From: Pochonia chlamydosporia 170
Lineage: Eukaryota > Ascomycota > Sordariomycetes > Hypocreales > Clavicipitaceae
Assembly: GCF_001653235.2 (NCBI RefSeq)
Contig: NW_019154046.1
Coordinates: 248,001 to 312,000, forward strand
Direction: 5' to 3'
DNA length: 64,000 nt
Shown here: piece by piece, positions 1 to 10,656 of the stretch
Layout of the letters: each line of letters opens with the position of its first letter
How positions within the stretch are numbered: position 1 is the stretch's first letter
Position numbers and translations under genes: made by a program
The notes under the pieces: generated by a model
Told to the model about the DNA's origin: nothing
Databases searched by the model: none
What the model saw: the letters and a program-made list of their open reading frames with translations, nothing else

Positions 1-984
1 TAAATGACGATATCTTGACACAAAAAGCTCTAAGTGCTAATTTGCTATACCATTACTTCTACTTACCTGCCAGGGTATTATTGCTTGCACCTGTAAGTTG
101 GCTTAATTCGACGTCATCCCTCCACCATAGAGCAATGCTATCCGACAGGCACAGGAAATGGTTACTTTATCACGACAAAGATATCCTTTTTCGCCCTATC
201 TAACTACAAGACTGGTCAACTATTTGCGAGTCATGCGCGGTTGAGAGGTTTCTTCCTTGATTTGTCAAGAAATAGTGCTGTTTCTCTCCTCTTCATCGGC
301 GACCAGGACTTGGACGGTCAAGCCCACCTGATGTTTAGTTAATGGTGTCAGCAACCATTTGCATACTTAGGCTAAGACACCTTCCCGACCTCCATTGCGC
401 TCCTTTGGACCGTCGGGGTGGGAAGAGTTGTTTTAACCGCAACACGCGACACGACGTTGCTAGCATCGATCAACGAAGCTACGAGTGCATGTGTCGGCAC
501 TTGGCAAGCATCACCAGCCCTGGCAACCTTGCAAGGTTCGTGGCTGAAGAACGATTACCGGACAAGGAATAGGATGCGACAGGTTCTCACAAAGATTGGG
601 GAAACTAGGAAACTAGTCCAGCGTGGCGTCGGGACACGGATCGACAAAGCATGCCGCCTGACCGAGGCTGGCAGACAGAGAAACACAATCGGGAAACAAT
701 GGGCCCAATTTATAAAGAAATCTGCAGAAACACACCCGCAGAACGGATTTGGGCTTGGGTTGTCGTATGGCTGACGTAGTTGATTGCTTGGACTTGCCGA
801 TCTGCGATCAATTGGACTTCTACCGAGGCTGGAGTCTTTGCTTCTGATCCCGCAAAGCTTCTACTTAAGATAAATTCTGTCTGCCATTGCTCTGACGGGA
901 AGTAGAAACCGGATTTGGCTTTTCACGGATTCAACACGGCGGAAATACTGGCGAGTCTCGGTCTAAGACACATCACATTTCACA
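1..984. other. intergenic, no gene seen
   Basis: Open frames here are short, mostly begin at non-ATG codons, and show no recognisable family or splice-linked continuation. I see no tRNA boxes and no repeat. The right end holds the promoter of the membrane protein that starts at 985. Confidence 0.5.
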
Positions 985-1639
985 ATGGCAGCTAAACCAA
1001 AAGCATTCGCTGAGCCCTCCTCACCCCTCTGCGGGTTTCGAAACATGGATCTCGCTCTTCGAATTTTGTCGGTCGCAATCTGTATTGCAATTCTAATTAT
1101 CGGAGGAGTTGCCACCTCTAAATCTGGTGTTATTCTGATAGGCATCCTCGGCCCGCCGGTGAGTTTCCATTGTAGCAATGCCTTTCCGTGTTATGCATTC
1201 TAGCTAACACAAACTTGAGGCCGCGGTCACGATTCTCTGGTCTTTGGTTCAGTTCGGATTCTCGCTCAGCAAATACGAATACCTGAACTTCCGATCACAT
1301 TTCCGCATGGCGATTGGTGTCATTATTACCATTGGCTGGGTTATAGCTGTCATTTGCCTCGGCTTGTTTAGAAGTTGGTGGGCGGATGGCGACTCAAGCT
1401 TCAGTTACACATCAGATCCAGACGCTGAGAGCTCTACGAGTAAACTGGTCGTACGGCTTACCGGCGCCGGATTGGGTCTGGGATGTGCGGCAGCGTAAGT
1501 ATAAAATGCCAAGTGCCATGCTTGCTCTATCCGCTAAGTTTTGTATAGATTGGTACAAATCGCCATTTGTTGGGTTTCGCTGCGTAGAATGACCGTTCAT
1601 CCAAGACAGAAGTCGTCCTCCACAGCGTCTACAGTTTGA
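985..1639 (+). CDS. MARVEL-like four-helix membrane protein
   Basis: Three exons (985-1158, 1220-1494, 1549-1639) with donors GTGAGT and GTAAGT and acceptors TTGAG and TATAG join in phase to give 179 residues. Four hydrophobic segments are visible at about residues 24-43, 49-73, 87-109 and 133-159. Short loops and a polar serine-rich tail flank them. This layout fits the small fungal MARVEL-type membrane proteins, which are generally linked to membrane apposition or eisosome-like domains; the assignment rests on topology only. The gene stands alone and runs tail-to-tail toward the secreted protein gene at 2009-2793. No regulatory signal is evident. The splice junctions are convincing because the frame stays open through all three exons; the family name is less certain. 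Confidence 0.7.
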
Positions 1640-2008
1640 TTACACTAGATACTGGCCAGCCTGAACCGACACTGTTGGTATACGGACTTCACAAGCCTTT
1701 ATTTGCGCAGACATTTGAGGCTCTGAATGAGACGATTGGCGTGCATATTCATGAGAGAATGAGATTGGGGGGAGTAACCGGCGTAATTTTGGTTCATGAC
1801 TAGCAGACTTGACACCTTATGGTATTACTAAAAGTAGTAATGGCTAATTCATAATCGGTCTTATCCGTTTACTTGGTTCGACCTTTGTGAGAAGTTATAT
1901 GAACATTTGAGGTCGCATGTATTCTGACCATGGGACCGTAAAATAAAGGCGCTGCAAGTTTCGTTCAACCCCGGCTAATCCCATCACGAGCTTCACTCGT
2001 TACTCACA
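1640..2008. other. convergent intergenic spacer
   Basis: This is the space between two convergent genes and should contain both 3' ends. I see no further gene. Confidence 0.5.
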
Positions 2009-2793
2009 TTACCAATATAATACAAACACCACGAGCCAACAAATCGCTACGACCGGGCTGCGCACATTTGCACCTTTTCGGACGGCGGTTCCATACTGCA
2101 CCCAATTTCTGCACTTCCCCTTGTCGCTATCCGGATCTCCAGAATTGTAGATGGCAAAGCTTCCGATAGGATATGGTGTTGTTTTACAGAGACCATCCTC
2201 GCTCGTCTGGCAGCTGATCATGGACCACGGCGTATCCGCGCCGTGTGTCTCATCGCCTAACCTGATTTGTTCGCAATTAGGAAGTGTGTACTGGTAAAAG
2301 TTCCAGTGACTTCTCTTGCCTTCCTGTGCTCCAGAACCATCGGCCAATTTGAGCCACGTGTGGGAGTAGTTCGCCTTTGGGTCGTATAAGTTCTGGTTGT
2401 GTAGCAGCCAGGAAATCCCGTTGGGGTTGAGAGGGTCTCCAGTGCGGTTGCCGTATTGTTGGTTTGTGGTCTTTTGGAAACCCGTACTGCTGTTCCTGGT
2501 GAAGATGTCGCTCATGTTGAAACAAGTGTACGCATTTGGGCGAGTACTGGTAGTGAGGGTTATGGCTTTGCTGATATCGTTGGCGTTGCAGGAATCGCTT
2601 TGGCTGTGTGGGAAGAAAGCGACAGTGAAGTTGCCATCTCTGTAAATTGGCTTTGCTATTAGTATTTGCGAAGTATACTTTCCACGTTGATCGGAATGCT
2701 TCAATGTTGCTAGTTGACATACCCAGCAGCAGATGAGCCAGCCCACACATGTGAGAACACTGCGAGTAACGAGACAAAGCCCTTCATATTCAT
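2009..2793 (-). CDS. unknown secreted, probably GPI-anchored protein
   Basis: Exon 1 (2723-2793) encodes a signal peptide beginning MNMKGFVSLLAVFSHVWA. The intron 2640-2722 has donor GTATGT, a TACTAAT branch-like site and acceptor TTTACAG. Exon 2 (2009-2639) continues in phase, giving 233 residues. The mature part has several cysteines and NxS/T sequons (for example NFT, NRT, NYS). It ends in a hydrophobic stretch of about 17 residues with no basic tail, as expected for a GPI attachment signal. I recognise no catalytic motif or family. An ATG six bases downstream could also be used. The encoded protein is probably at the cell surface (inference). Exon structure is well supported; function is unknown. 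Confidence 0.65.
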
Positions 2794-5229
2794 CGAGTTA
2801 GTTACAGGTTTGGTCGCGTCAATGCTGAATCGACAGAGCTTGTTAAGTGGTGAAAGAGAACGGGAACATATGTGCAGTAAACTCAGACGAGCAGCGAGGA
2901 TTTTATTACTGGGTTGCCGCCAGTCGTCTACAATGACGCAGGACAGCCCGACTGATGATCGCCAAGATTTGCCCTTTTGGTGTTGAGAATAGACGCATCT
3001 ACGTCATAACAGCAGTACAACCAACAGCGTCTACTCTGTGAGCTAATTGGCGGTACTAGTGCTCACCTCAGCATTGCCCTGGAACAATTTATTTTGTACT
3101 CATGTCAAGTCTTTCACTTTAATGAACGAGTGTCTTGACCTATTTCTGGCCATTTGCTGTCCACAGCTTGATCCGTCAAGTTGTGGGGGAAACAGATGCA
3201 CAAGTTGGCAGACTCAAGAGACGTAAATCCAGCATGTGAAGTGCTTCAATTTGATACATTTTGAAGGAACATTCATCTAGTAGAATTTGCCAATGGGGAC
3301 CAATGGCCTGCGACCAGCCGAACGAGTGTCCCAAAACAGCCATTCCCACGATCAGCGCGGAACAGTAATGACATTGACTGCGGCAACAAAGAGGGTAGCC
3401 ATAACTTCATTCAGAGTAGAGAGTAACTAAGCTGCCATAACAAATGTGCGTTGGCAGCTCAAATTGAGCAAACATTGTTGGTAATTTATGACTGGAAGCA
3501 TCAAGATCTTCACTTTGGGGTAACAATAAGCACTTAAACTGCATCAGCCCTTTTTGGAAACAGCCGTACTAGTGTGGTCGGTATATTACAGTGTCAGACG
3601 CCCGCAACGGTTACTGATCATTTCCCGTTGTTTCAGCCCGGTCCAGCCCTGTTCCCTCACCTGCTACTTACAGACATCGATAAACTGGGCCAGAGGCTTA
3701 ATTCTTGGATGGCAACTCTGCCTTCCGGGAGCAACGCGGCCAGTTAGGCGCCCTTTAGGAATCGCCGATGGATTGGTTAGCGGATATCGCTCATTGGCAA
3801 GACACTAGGATTGCAGGGACATGAGCCAGACGACGCCTAGCTTCCGTTGATCGACAGCCGGGGGTGATCAGATCCTAGCTCCAGTGAGGGACTTCCTATT
3901 CGGTTTTGGTGATGGCTTGACTATTTGTCCTCCTTCCAACCGAGAGGTAGTCTCTTCCAAGATGCGATTTAGGACTAGGGTACGTTCACATCTGTCTGTG
4001 CTTTTCATTGAAGCAGAATACAAACACCTTGTTCGTTTTGGCGTTTTTGGTGTTCAGGTTGTGCATTCAAAGCCCACCACAAATGCAGCATTTCTCATAC
4101 CTGAGCGTCCCAGATCTCACCAAATACCGACAGTTCTAAAACGGATGTCGTCGCCAATATTACATCCTACTCGATGCCAACTGCGCATATAGTGTCCTAA
4201 AGCACCAGACGGCTCACGGACATCTTTCCGCTTTATTTAGGGCTGCAACAACCGCTAAGTTTATTGGGCCACACAGCGCTAGACAAGTCAGCCCGGACAT
4301 GTCCCGAGTCTAAATCGCGAGCAATGTTTTAACTGCCGATAGAAGAAGGTCCACTGTGAGACTAAAATGATTAAACCCATTCTAGGCTGTAAGTCTTGTG
4401 CCGATTATCCGGCTATATAGGCACCGGGATTGTCGACAAATGCTGGCGGCATGTCATTCGACGAGTGCGAAGGCAAGCCGTAGCCTTCAAGCAATAAACC
4501 TGCTCAAACACTCTAGCAATATCCTGCCCAGGGCCCTGTACATGGTCGACACAGACAACCGACCAACTATGCGAAGGGACATTATGTAACCGGTTCCTAT
4601 GAATCCTAGCCTCACCATGAGGATACCATAACACCGGTGCCGGCCAAACTTCCTGGTCTTCCCACTTTATCAAAGGGTAACAAACAAATTATAATTACCG
4701 GTTTGGGAAGGTACATCGTTAGCACAATGATTAGTCTATGTTGCAACTAGGCAAACTATTGGCTGGTCAGGCACTGATACTCCTTCAATCTGGCTCTGTA
4801 CGATCATGGTGCTGGTGCCTGGATTTGTGATTTCTGATCCCCTCCCTAGTAGGAGGATATGAACATGTGTCTAGCACGAACAATCTCATTCGTGAGGGAT
4901 GTTTATGTATGTTGTCAACCCTAATCTCAGAATGGAATTTAGCTCCAAATCACAAAGTGACAGTAACCTATAGTAGGAAGAGAATCACACATGTTGATAC
5001 TATCACAAATGACGATGCAGACACTTGCCCGGATTGTACTAAGCCATTTCCAACGGCATTTCACTAGCATTTGCAGCATCATAAAACTTAGGCACCTCTT
5101 TTCACGGCATTGAGATGCTATATCGGAGGGAGGCTATGATGTATAAATAGGTTCGAGTAGCTCCTGGCCGTCTACTGTCGTGATTGCAGCATAAGCCTAA
5201 CTATCAAGTGTACTCTCTCGACCCTGACA
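2794..5229. other. long intergenic region
   Basis: About 2.4 kb without a believable gene. Open frames are short and unrelated to known families. The right end carries the promoter of the aspartic protease. I see no clear repeat or transposase remnant. Confidence 0.45.
5142..5149 (+). promoter_or_regulatory. TATA box of aspartic protease gene
   Basis: TATAAATA lies about 80 nt upstream of the ATG at 5230, a normal distance for a regulated fungal gene with a short leader. Confidence 0.6.
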
Positions 5230-6514
5230 ATGCAGACCTTTGGAGCTTTTCTTGTCTCCTTGCTCGTGGCGGGCACAACCGCTCTACCAGCTTCCAATGC
5301 TGATACCTTATCAGTGAAAGTTGCTAGAAATCCAGACTTCGTTCCTAATGGTCCTCTCGCCCTGGCCAAAGCATATCTCAAATATGATACTCCCATGCCA
5401 AAAGAGTTGTCGGATGTTCTTGACAAGTTGAACATAAATCTGAAGCGTGGCGACACCGGAACTGTCACGAACTTTCCCCAACCAGATCAATATGATCGCG
5501 AGTACCTTGCTGAAGTAGACATTGGCACGCCACCTCAGAAGCTCTACCTGGACTTTGATACCGGCTCCAGCGATTTGTGGGTTTTCAGTACTGAGACTCC
5601 CAGCAATGAGGTCAAGGGACAGACTCTCTGGAGTCCTGCAAAGAGCACTTCTGCCAAGAAGTTACAGGGATACACCTGGAAGATCAGCTATGCCGACAAG
5701 AGCGGTTCCAGCGGGGATGTCTACCAGGACGTCGTGAGCATTGGCGGCTTGACCGTCAAGAACCAGGCAGTTGAGTCTGCTCAGCAAGTGTCAGCTCAGT
5801 TTACCAACAGCCCTCCCAAATCATCCGGACTTTTGGGCCTTGGTTTTGACAACATCAATCGTGTGAAGCCACAGAGTCAGAAGACATGGTTCTCAAACAT
5901 CAAGTCAAGCTTGAAGGCTCCTCTGTTTACATCTTACCTCAAGGCCGGTGCTGGTACGTCAATCTTTACTACATAAGCTGCTCTTATTCGCAAATGTATA
6001 CTGACTTTACCATATTGTAGAGGGCACTTACAACTTTGGTTACATTGACAGCAACCAATACACCGGGAACATCACTTACACCTCCGCGGATGGTAGTCGC
6101 GGATACTGGGGCTTCACGTCTACTGGATACCAAGTCGGTTCGAGTGGATTCCAGAGTGAGAGTATCAATGGAATCGCCGACACAGGTACCAGCTTGCTCC
6201 TGTTGCCAAATGATGTTGTGCAGGCATATTGGTCCCAGGTCAACGGAGCTTACTACGACCAGAATGCCCCAGGCTACATCTTTACTTGCGGCACTTCTCT
6301 TCCTGATTTCTCTTTTGGCATTGAGAATACAGCCATCACTGTTCCCGGAAAGTACATGAGCTACGGTTACGCGGACCCCGATGCCAACACTTGCTATGGA
6401 GGAATCCAGAGCGATAATGGCGGCCTTACCATCTTTGGTGATGTTGGCCTGAAGGCTTCATTCGTTGTTTATGATGCTGGCAACATGCAGCTGGGTTGGG
6501 CTCAGGGTAAATAA
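5230..6514 (+). CDS. secreted pepsin-like aspartic protease (A1 family)
   Basis: Two exons (5230-5953, 6021-6514) flank an intron with donor GTACGT and acceptor TTGTAG and give 405 residues, the normal size of aspergillopepsin or penicillopepsin precursors. Residues 1-19 look like a signal peptide. A propeptide follows, and the mature enzyme begins near the DQYDREYLAEVDIGTPPQ block. Both catalytic aspartates are present: D110 in FDTGSSDLW and D295 in ADTGTSLL. The flap tyrosine region (WKISYADKSGSSG) is also intact. It should hydrolyse proteins outside the cell at acid pH (family knowledge). A TATA box lies 80 nt upstream. The next gene on the same strand is a serpin, but serpins normally target serine or cysteine proteases, so a direct link is not implied. 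Confidence 0.95.
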
Positions 6515-6617
6515 TTACTCTCTGTGGTAGACTGTGACGACTTTTCGCATATATCATGTAGCAGCCATCGCCTGTCCTGATTTAACTTCGCAACAAATAG
6601 ACTTTTTCCAAAACCCT

Positions 6618-7037
6618 TTATCTGGCCTCTCGAGATGTCGAAGAAGTGCCAGAGTTGGCTCTCATGTCCAGTTCAATCTCTTGCACCTGTAGCAAGGCGT
6701 TTATGATGTCACTATTGCCCTTAATTACAACATGGCAGAGCGCGATCCGACCCTGGTAATCTTTCTGATTCACCACAATACCAGAATTCTTAAGTAGTAC
6801 TTGCAGAGCATTTCCCTCCACGGCCAAAAGAGGGGGTCAATCCGTAAATCACGACAATATTGCCTCGCGCCGATGGGCGATGCTTGTGCATAAGAGAAGC
6901 AAGCCCAGGTTCAGCCTCACACCATTCTCCAACCTATGAGCTTCACGACAGAGTAGTTCAGCCCTATTACGACAAAGAAATATTGCGCTCAATTGCTTGG
7001 CAGTTTCAGACAGCTGAATGTGGGTTACATTCTCCAT
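6618..7037 (-). pseudogene. possible ankyrin-repeat gene relic
   Basis: The minus strand 6618-6827 encodes about one and a half ankyrin-like repeats (ALQVLLKNSGIVVNQKDYQ, then CHVVIKGNSDIINALL and ELDMRANSGTSS). The LL, D-x-x-G-R and G-x-x-x-I-x-x-LL positions match the repeat consensus. The frame is broken on the 5' side. A second open stretch lies at 6849-7037 in another frame and is not itself ankyrin-like. There is no start, promoter or splice pattern that restores a long protein. I read it as a leftover of a decayed ankyrin gene, which are numerous in these genomes. It could also be chance. Confidence 0.35.
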
Positions 7038-7316
7038 TTGATGCCAAGTAATGCCTTTGCCTGGTGGCCAGATGTCCTTCCTTTATCGTCAAAGTCCCCG
7101 TAGGCTGTGCTAAATTATCTTTGGGTATATAGATGAATTAACAAAGTAGCCCAACTTTTTTGACCAATATCGTCTTGACTTTGGTAGTTAGATGCACGGG
7201 CACATCGACGATGAACCACACGGATGTCTCCCAATGTAATAAGTTCAACGCCGCATTTTAGGCAGGAGAGAGAAGGGTGGGGCAATTTTCTGGGACAAAA
7301 TGAGGCACACGGACGA

Positions 7317-7324
7317 TATATAAA
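7317..7324 (+). promoter_or_regulatory. TATA box of serpin gene
   Basis: TATATAAA lies about 128 nt upstream of the ATG at 7452. Confidence 0.5.
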
Positions 7325-7451
7325 TGGAATGTCGCTGTTGTTGAAGGCTCAGCCTCAAACTTCTCTCCACCATCCACTAGCATCACATTGTGTACAAGCT
7401 AGATCGCATAACAACTAGATCACGGCTTTGTCACAAACTGTTGTATTCATA

Positions 7452-8549
7452 ATGGCGCCATCGTCTCAAGAAATCGGCCGAGTTGGCTGGGATATGCTCA
7501 AGCAGCAATGCGGTGATCGCGATACCCAAGAGACGGTTATTCTATCACCTCTATCCATCACAATTGCGCTGGGAATGCTTGCCGGCGCAGCAGACACCCG
7601 CAAGAAACACGACTTGTGTACAAAACTCGGTCTTCAAAACGCAGAGGAGCTGGAATCTGTCCTTCACCCGCTACACAACGCGCTGTGTGGCAACGTCAAA
7701 GGCGGTCCTTTGGCATTGGCGAACGGAGTATTTACCGACACAAGCGTCACGCTCTATTCCAAGTATCAAGAGTTCTTGGCCGGATTCAACGCAGAATTCA
7801 CTCAGTATCCCAGCCTTGAGGGTGCCGTCGATGAAATCAATAAGTGGATTTCAGATAATACCCGCGGATTGATTCAAGACATGCTGTCAGCGGCCCTGTT
7901 GCGGAATTGTCATTTGGCCCTGGTGAATGCTATCGGCTTCAAGGGCACGTGGAAAACGCAGTTCGATCGGAGTAATACCAGAAAGGAGACATTTTTTGTC
8001 ACCCCAAATGAAACAAAAGATGTCAACATGATGTTCCTTCATCAGCAAAGGATATCGTTCTTGGAGACTTCGACTTACAAGGCAGCTCAGCTGCCTTACC
8101 AACTACCCGCTTCATATCCGCAGACGTCACTCCTCGCATATCTTCCAAACGAGGGAAAGTCGGTCGGCGATGTGTTAGACGAGATAGCTGACCACGGTAG
8201 CTCCATTTCCCGATTTTCGGAAGGAAAATACCACAAATTCGGCTTCCCCAAGTTCGAGATTGAAAGCAGCTTCTCCCTGGTCGATACGTTGGAGAAGCTT
8301 GGCTACCCCATTGGGGGCGTATACCCAAACATGGCTGATGGTCCGAATCAAGTGCAGACTATTCTTCACCAAGCGTTGGTCAAAGTGGATGAAGAGGGGA
8401 CAGAAGCAGCAGCTGCCACGGCAGTACTTATGACACGGAGTATCCCAGTTGCTCCAAAGATCCTGATCTTTAACCGGCCGTTTGTGTTTGCGATTGTCAG
8501 TGACAAGCCAAAGGCCGTCCTGTTTGCAGGCGTATACTCTGGTAAATAG
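7452..8549 (+). CDS. serpin (serine protease inhibitor), cytosolic type
   Basis: A single exon encodes 365 residues, the size of a bare serpin core. The ATG at 7452 (context ATAATGGCG) was chosen because the upstream extension would need a TTG start. The N-terminal segment (VILSPLSITIALGMLAGAA), the central NAIGFKGTWKTQFD block and the C-terminal signature IFNRPFVFAIV are classic serpin landmarks. The reactive-centre hinge reads EEGTEAAAATA at residues 314-324, the small-residue pattern typical of inhibitory serpins. With usual spacing P1 would be S330; one residue earlier gives an Arg-Ser bond (R329-S330), as in trypsin-type inhibitors. There is no signal peptide, so it probably acts inside the cell. 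Serpins are scarce in fungi, so horizontal origin is possible but untested. Confidence 0.95.
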   Translation: MAPSSQEIGRVGWDMLKQQCGDRDTQETVILSPLSITIALGMLAGAADTRKKHDLCTKLGLQNAEELESVLHPLHNALCGNVKGGPLALANGVFTDTSVTLYSKYQEFLAGFNAEFTQYPSLEGAVDEINKWISDNTRGLIQDMLSAALLRNCHLALVNAIGFKGTWKTQFDRSNTRKETFFVTPNETKDVNMMFLHQQRISFLETSTYKAAQLPYQLPASYPQTSLLAYLPNEGKSVGDVLDEIADHGSSISRFSEGKYHKFGFPKFEIESSFSLVDTLEKLGYPIGGVYPNMADGPNQVQTILHQALVKVDEEGTEAAAATAVLMTRSIPVAPKILIFNRPFVFAIVSDKPKAVLFAGVYSGK

Positions 8550-8982
8550 TCATCATTTTAATTGAGTTTACCCAACCCTGAAATTCAGATCGATAGTGTG
8601 TGGTATGCACGATGTAGCTCTTGCAACGAAAAACGTACTTGAATACAAAATAGTGTTGTTGGAGGCTGATCTCCAATTTTGACCCCATACTTTACTTACC
8701 CCAACACTCAATTGCCTCGGCCGGCAAAACGGGACTTGCGGGGTCCGTAACCATTGATTAGCTGCTCAAGTTGCTTTAATAAGTATGAAGCTAGTGGGAG
8801 AACTGAAATGGCGCCTTTCGACAACACTAGACGCTGAATTAGTAACATGGAAATTACAACATCGTCGTGCACATCACTCTTCGAAAGCTACTCCCTCACT
8901 ACTACACGGTGACGACTTTGTTGGTAGTCCAATTGTATTCCTTTCAACAAACCTTTAATATTTCCCAAGGTTGAACGTCATC
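8550..8982. other. intergenic spacer
   Basis: Space between two co-oriented genes: the serpin 3' end and the acyltransferase promoter. No gene seen. Confidence 0.5.
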
Positions 8983-10243
8983 ATGCTGCAAATATCCTGC
9001 GCAGGATTACCTCGCGAGGTAAGCAATATGCCTAGCTAACTCCACAACTGTCTCAATGACATACTCTTACTTTTCCGACTTGCCAGATTGGTCTCGAACA
9101 TGGCCGAAAAGCCGCCGCCCTAATCCAAGGCAGCGTCAGTTTCTATAGCAAATATTTTGTGGAAACTAGCAAGATGGACTGGGAAGCTGCCTGTGCTACC
9201 GCCTCAAAGTTTCTCCCGGTCCTTGAGCAGCGAGCCCCAGACTTAGTTGAAGAAATGCAAGGTATGGCGATTGTAAGATACCAAAGCAATAATTTGATGT
9301 CCCGTTGACCATTTGCCAGGTATCGCCGAGGGTTCAGGGGTTCCATTTGAGTCTATCCTGGCTCTGAATGTGAGAACGGAGATTGCAATGGGTCTCATGA
9401 ATGATGGATGCACATCAGTCGCTTGGTGTTCGGAGAAGTTCAGTGTAGCTGGACAAAATTGGGATGTACGAAGCTCACGGAGTCATTGCTCAGATCGATT
9501 CACATGCGTAACTCGGGGATTCATTACTAACTGCTTGGTAGTGGATGGATGCCCAAAAAGACAGACTAGTCATACTACACATCAAGTCAGCAAGCAGGCA
9601 CGGCACAACCAAGCCTGCAATTAGTACCGTCACTGAAGCCGGCATCGTGGGTAAAATCGGGCTGAACAGCGCCGGCGTCGCAGTCTTTCTGAACGCCATT
9701 TTCGCCAAAGGCGTCAACTACAACAAGCTACCAGTGCATATTGCCCTGCGAAGTGCACTGGAAACTCGGTCTCGTGCGGATGCCGTCGCACTTTTGGAAT
9801 CACGAGGCGTTGCCGCAGCTTCACATATTCTCGTTGCTGGGGATGGCGCGACATCACTCGAGTTTAGTGCTACCGGATCAACTCGATCTGATACGAATGA
9901 TGGTTATTTAGGCCATACTAATCATTATGTCCGTGAACATGGCGGTGAAGATCTCATCAAGATGAAGGATTCTGTCCCTCGTATGGCTCGCGTTTCTCAA
10001 TTGATGGACGAAGCAGCCATGACTGTGAAACAATCCCCAGATATATCACCTATCACAATTTTAGGAAATATCCTGAAAGACGAGCATGATTTCCCAGTGT
10101 CCATCAATAGACAGAGTGCTGGTGACAATCCTGCGTCAACCCTTTTCACGATTTTGGTCGACTTGAGGGCGAAAATCGCGACGGTGAATCTGGGGCGACC
10201 AACTGAACCCGAAGGCACCTGGATATTGGCCCCTGTTGAATGA
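8983..10243 (+). CDS. isopenicillin N acyltransferase-like NTN hydrolase (C45)
   Basis: Four exons (8983-9018, 9087-9261, 9320-9465, 9542-10243) join in phase to give 352 residues, close to the size of penicillin acyltransferase PenDE. The N-terminal block LEHGRKAAALIQGSVSFY and the autocleavage site DGCTSVAW, with catalytic Cys at residue 101, mark the C45 NTN-hydrolase family. A fresh N-terminal Cys is exposed after cleavage of Gly100-Cys101 (family knowledge). The long last exon carries the beta-subunit fold, including the IGLNSAGVAVFLNA segment. The C-terminus ends PVE, so there is no peroxisomal PTS1 tripeptide such as the ARL of PenDE. No ACV synthetase or IPN synthase is nearby. It is therefore more like the IAL-type paralogues of unknown substrate than a working penicillin gene. 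Confidence 0.85.
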
Positions 10244-10656
10244 CGAAATAAAATGCCCCAAGCATGGAGGACGCACGGAGGAAGCACAGAGAAAGCACGA
10301 ATACAGTGGTTGACTCGAGCTAGAGTGCTGACTAGGGGGGTGGAATTGACTCGCATCGTCTGAGGCTGACTCTCTGCAGATTCTAGGGCACCTTTGCATA
10401 TGCTTAGGCTCACTTTCTTGCTTGTTGTTTATACTGCTCATTCTCTTATCTGTGCATCATGAGTAGATGACTCTAGTTTGTCTCATCTTGACAAAGTGCT
10501 ACAAAATACATCGAGCATTAGTTGAGGCTATGTATTGTAGCAAATATATACACCATTTAACTTACATAACTATCAACAATCTATCAGGCTAAATCGATCG
10601 ATAAAACAAGCTAGAATCACAACAAAGAAGCTCCGCCACGCTCAGGCATCCGTTCC
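10244..10656. other. convergent intergenic spacer
   Basis: Tail-to-tail spacer between the acyltransferase (plus) and the SH3/lysozyme-like gene (minus). No gene seen. Confidence 0.5.

Larger units (their letters stand above)
6515..7451. other. intergenic with ankyrin-like relic
   Basis: Between protease and serpin. The left half contains a degraded ankyrin-like coding stretch on the minus strand (listed separately). The right end holds the serpin promoter. No other gene is seen. Confidence 0.45.

Noticed and set aside
418..774. 118-codon open frame on the plus strand
   Set aside because: Begins at GTG, is low in coding character and has no splice-linked partner or family match.
1875..1886. 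GGTTCGACC stretch resembling a tRNA B box
   Set aside because: No A box, acceptor stem pairing or anticodon arm could be drawn around it.
7428..7451. Upstream extension of the serpin
   Set aside because: It would start at TTG; the ATG at 7452 has a good context and begins right at the serpin core.
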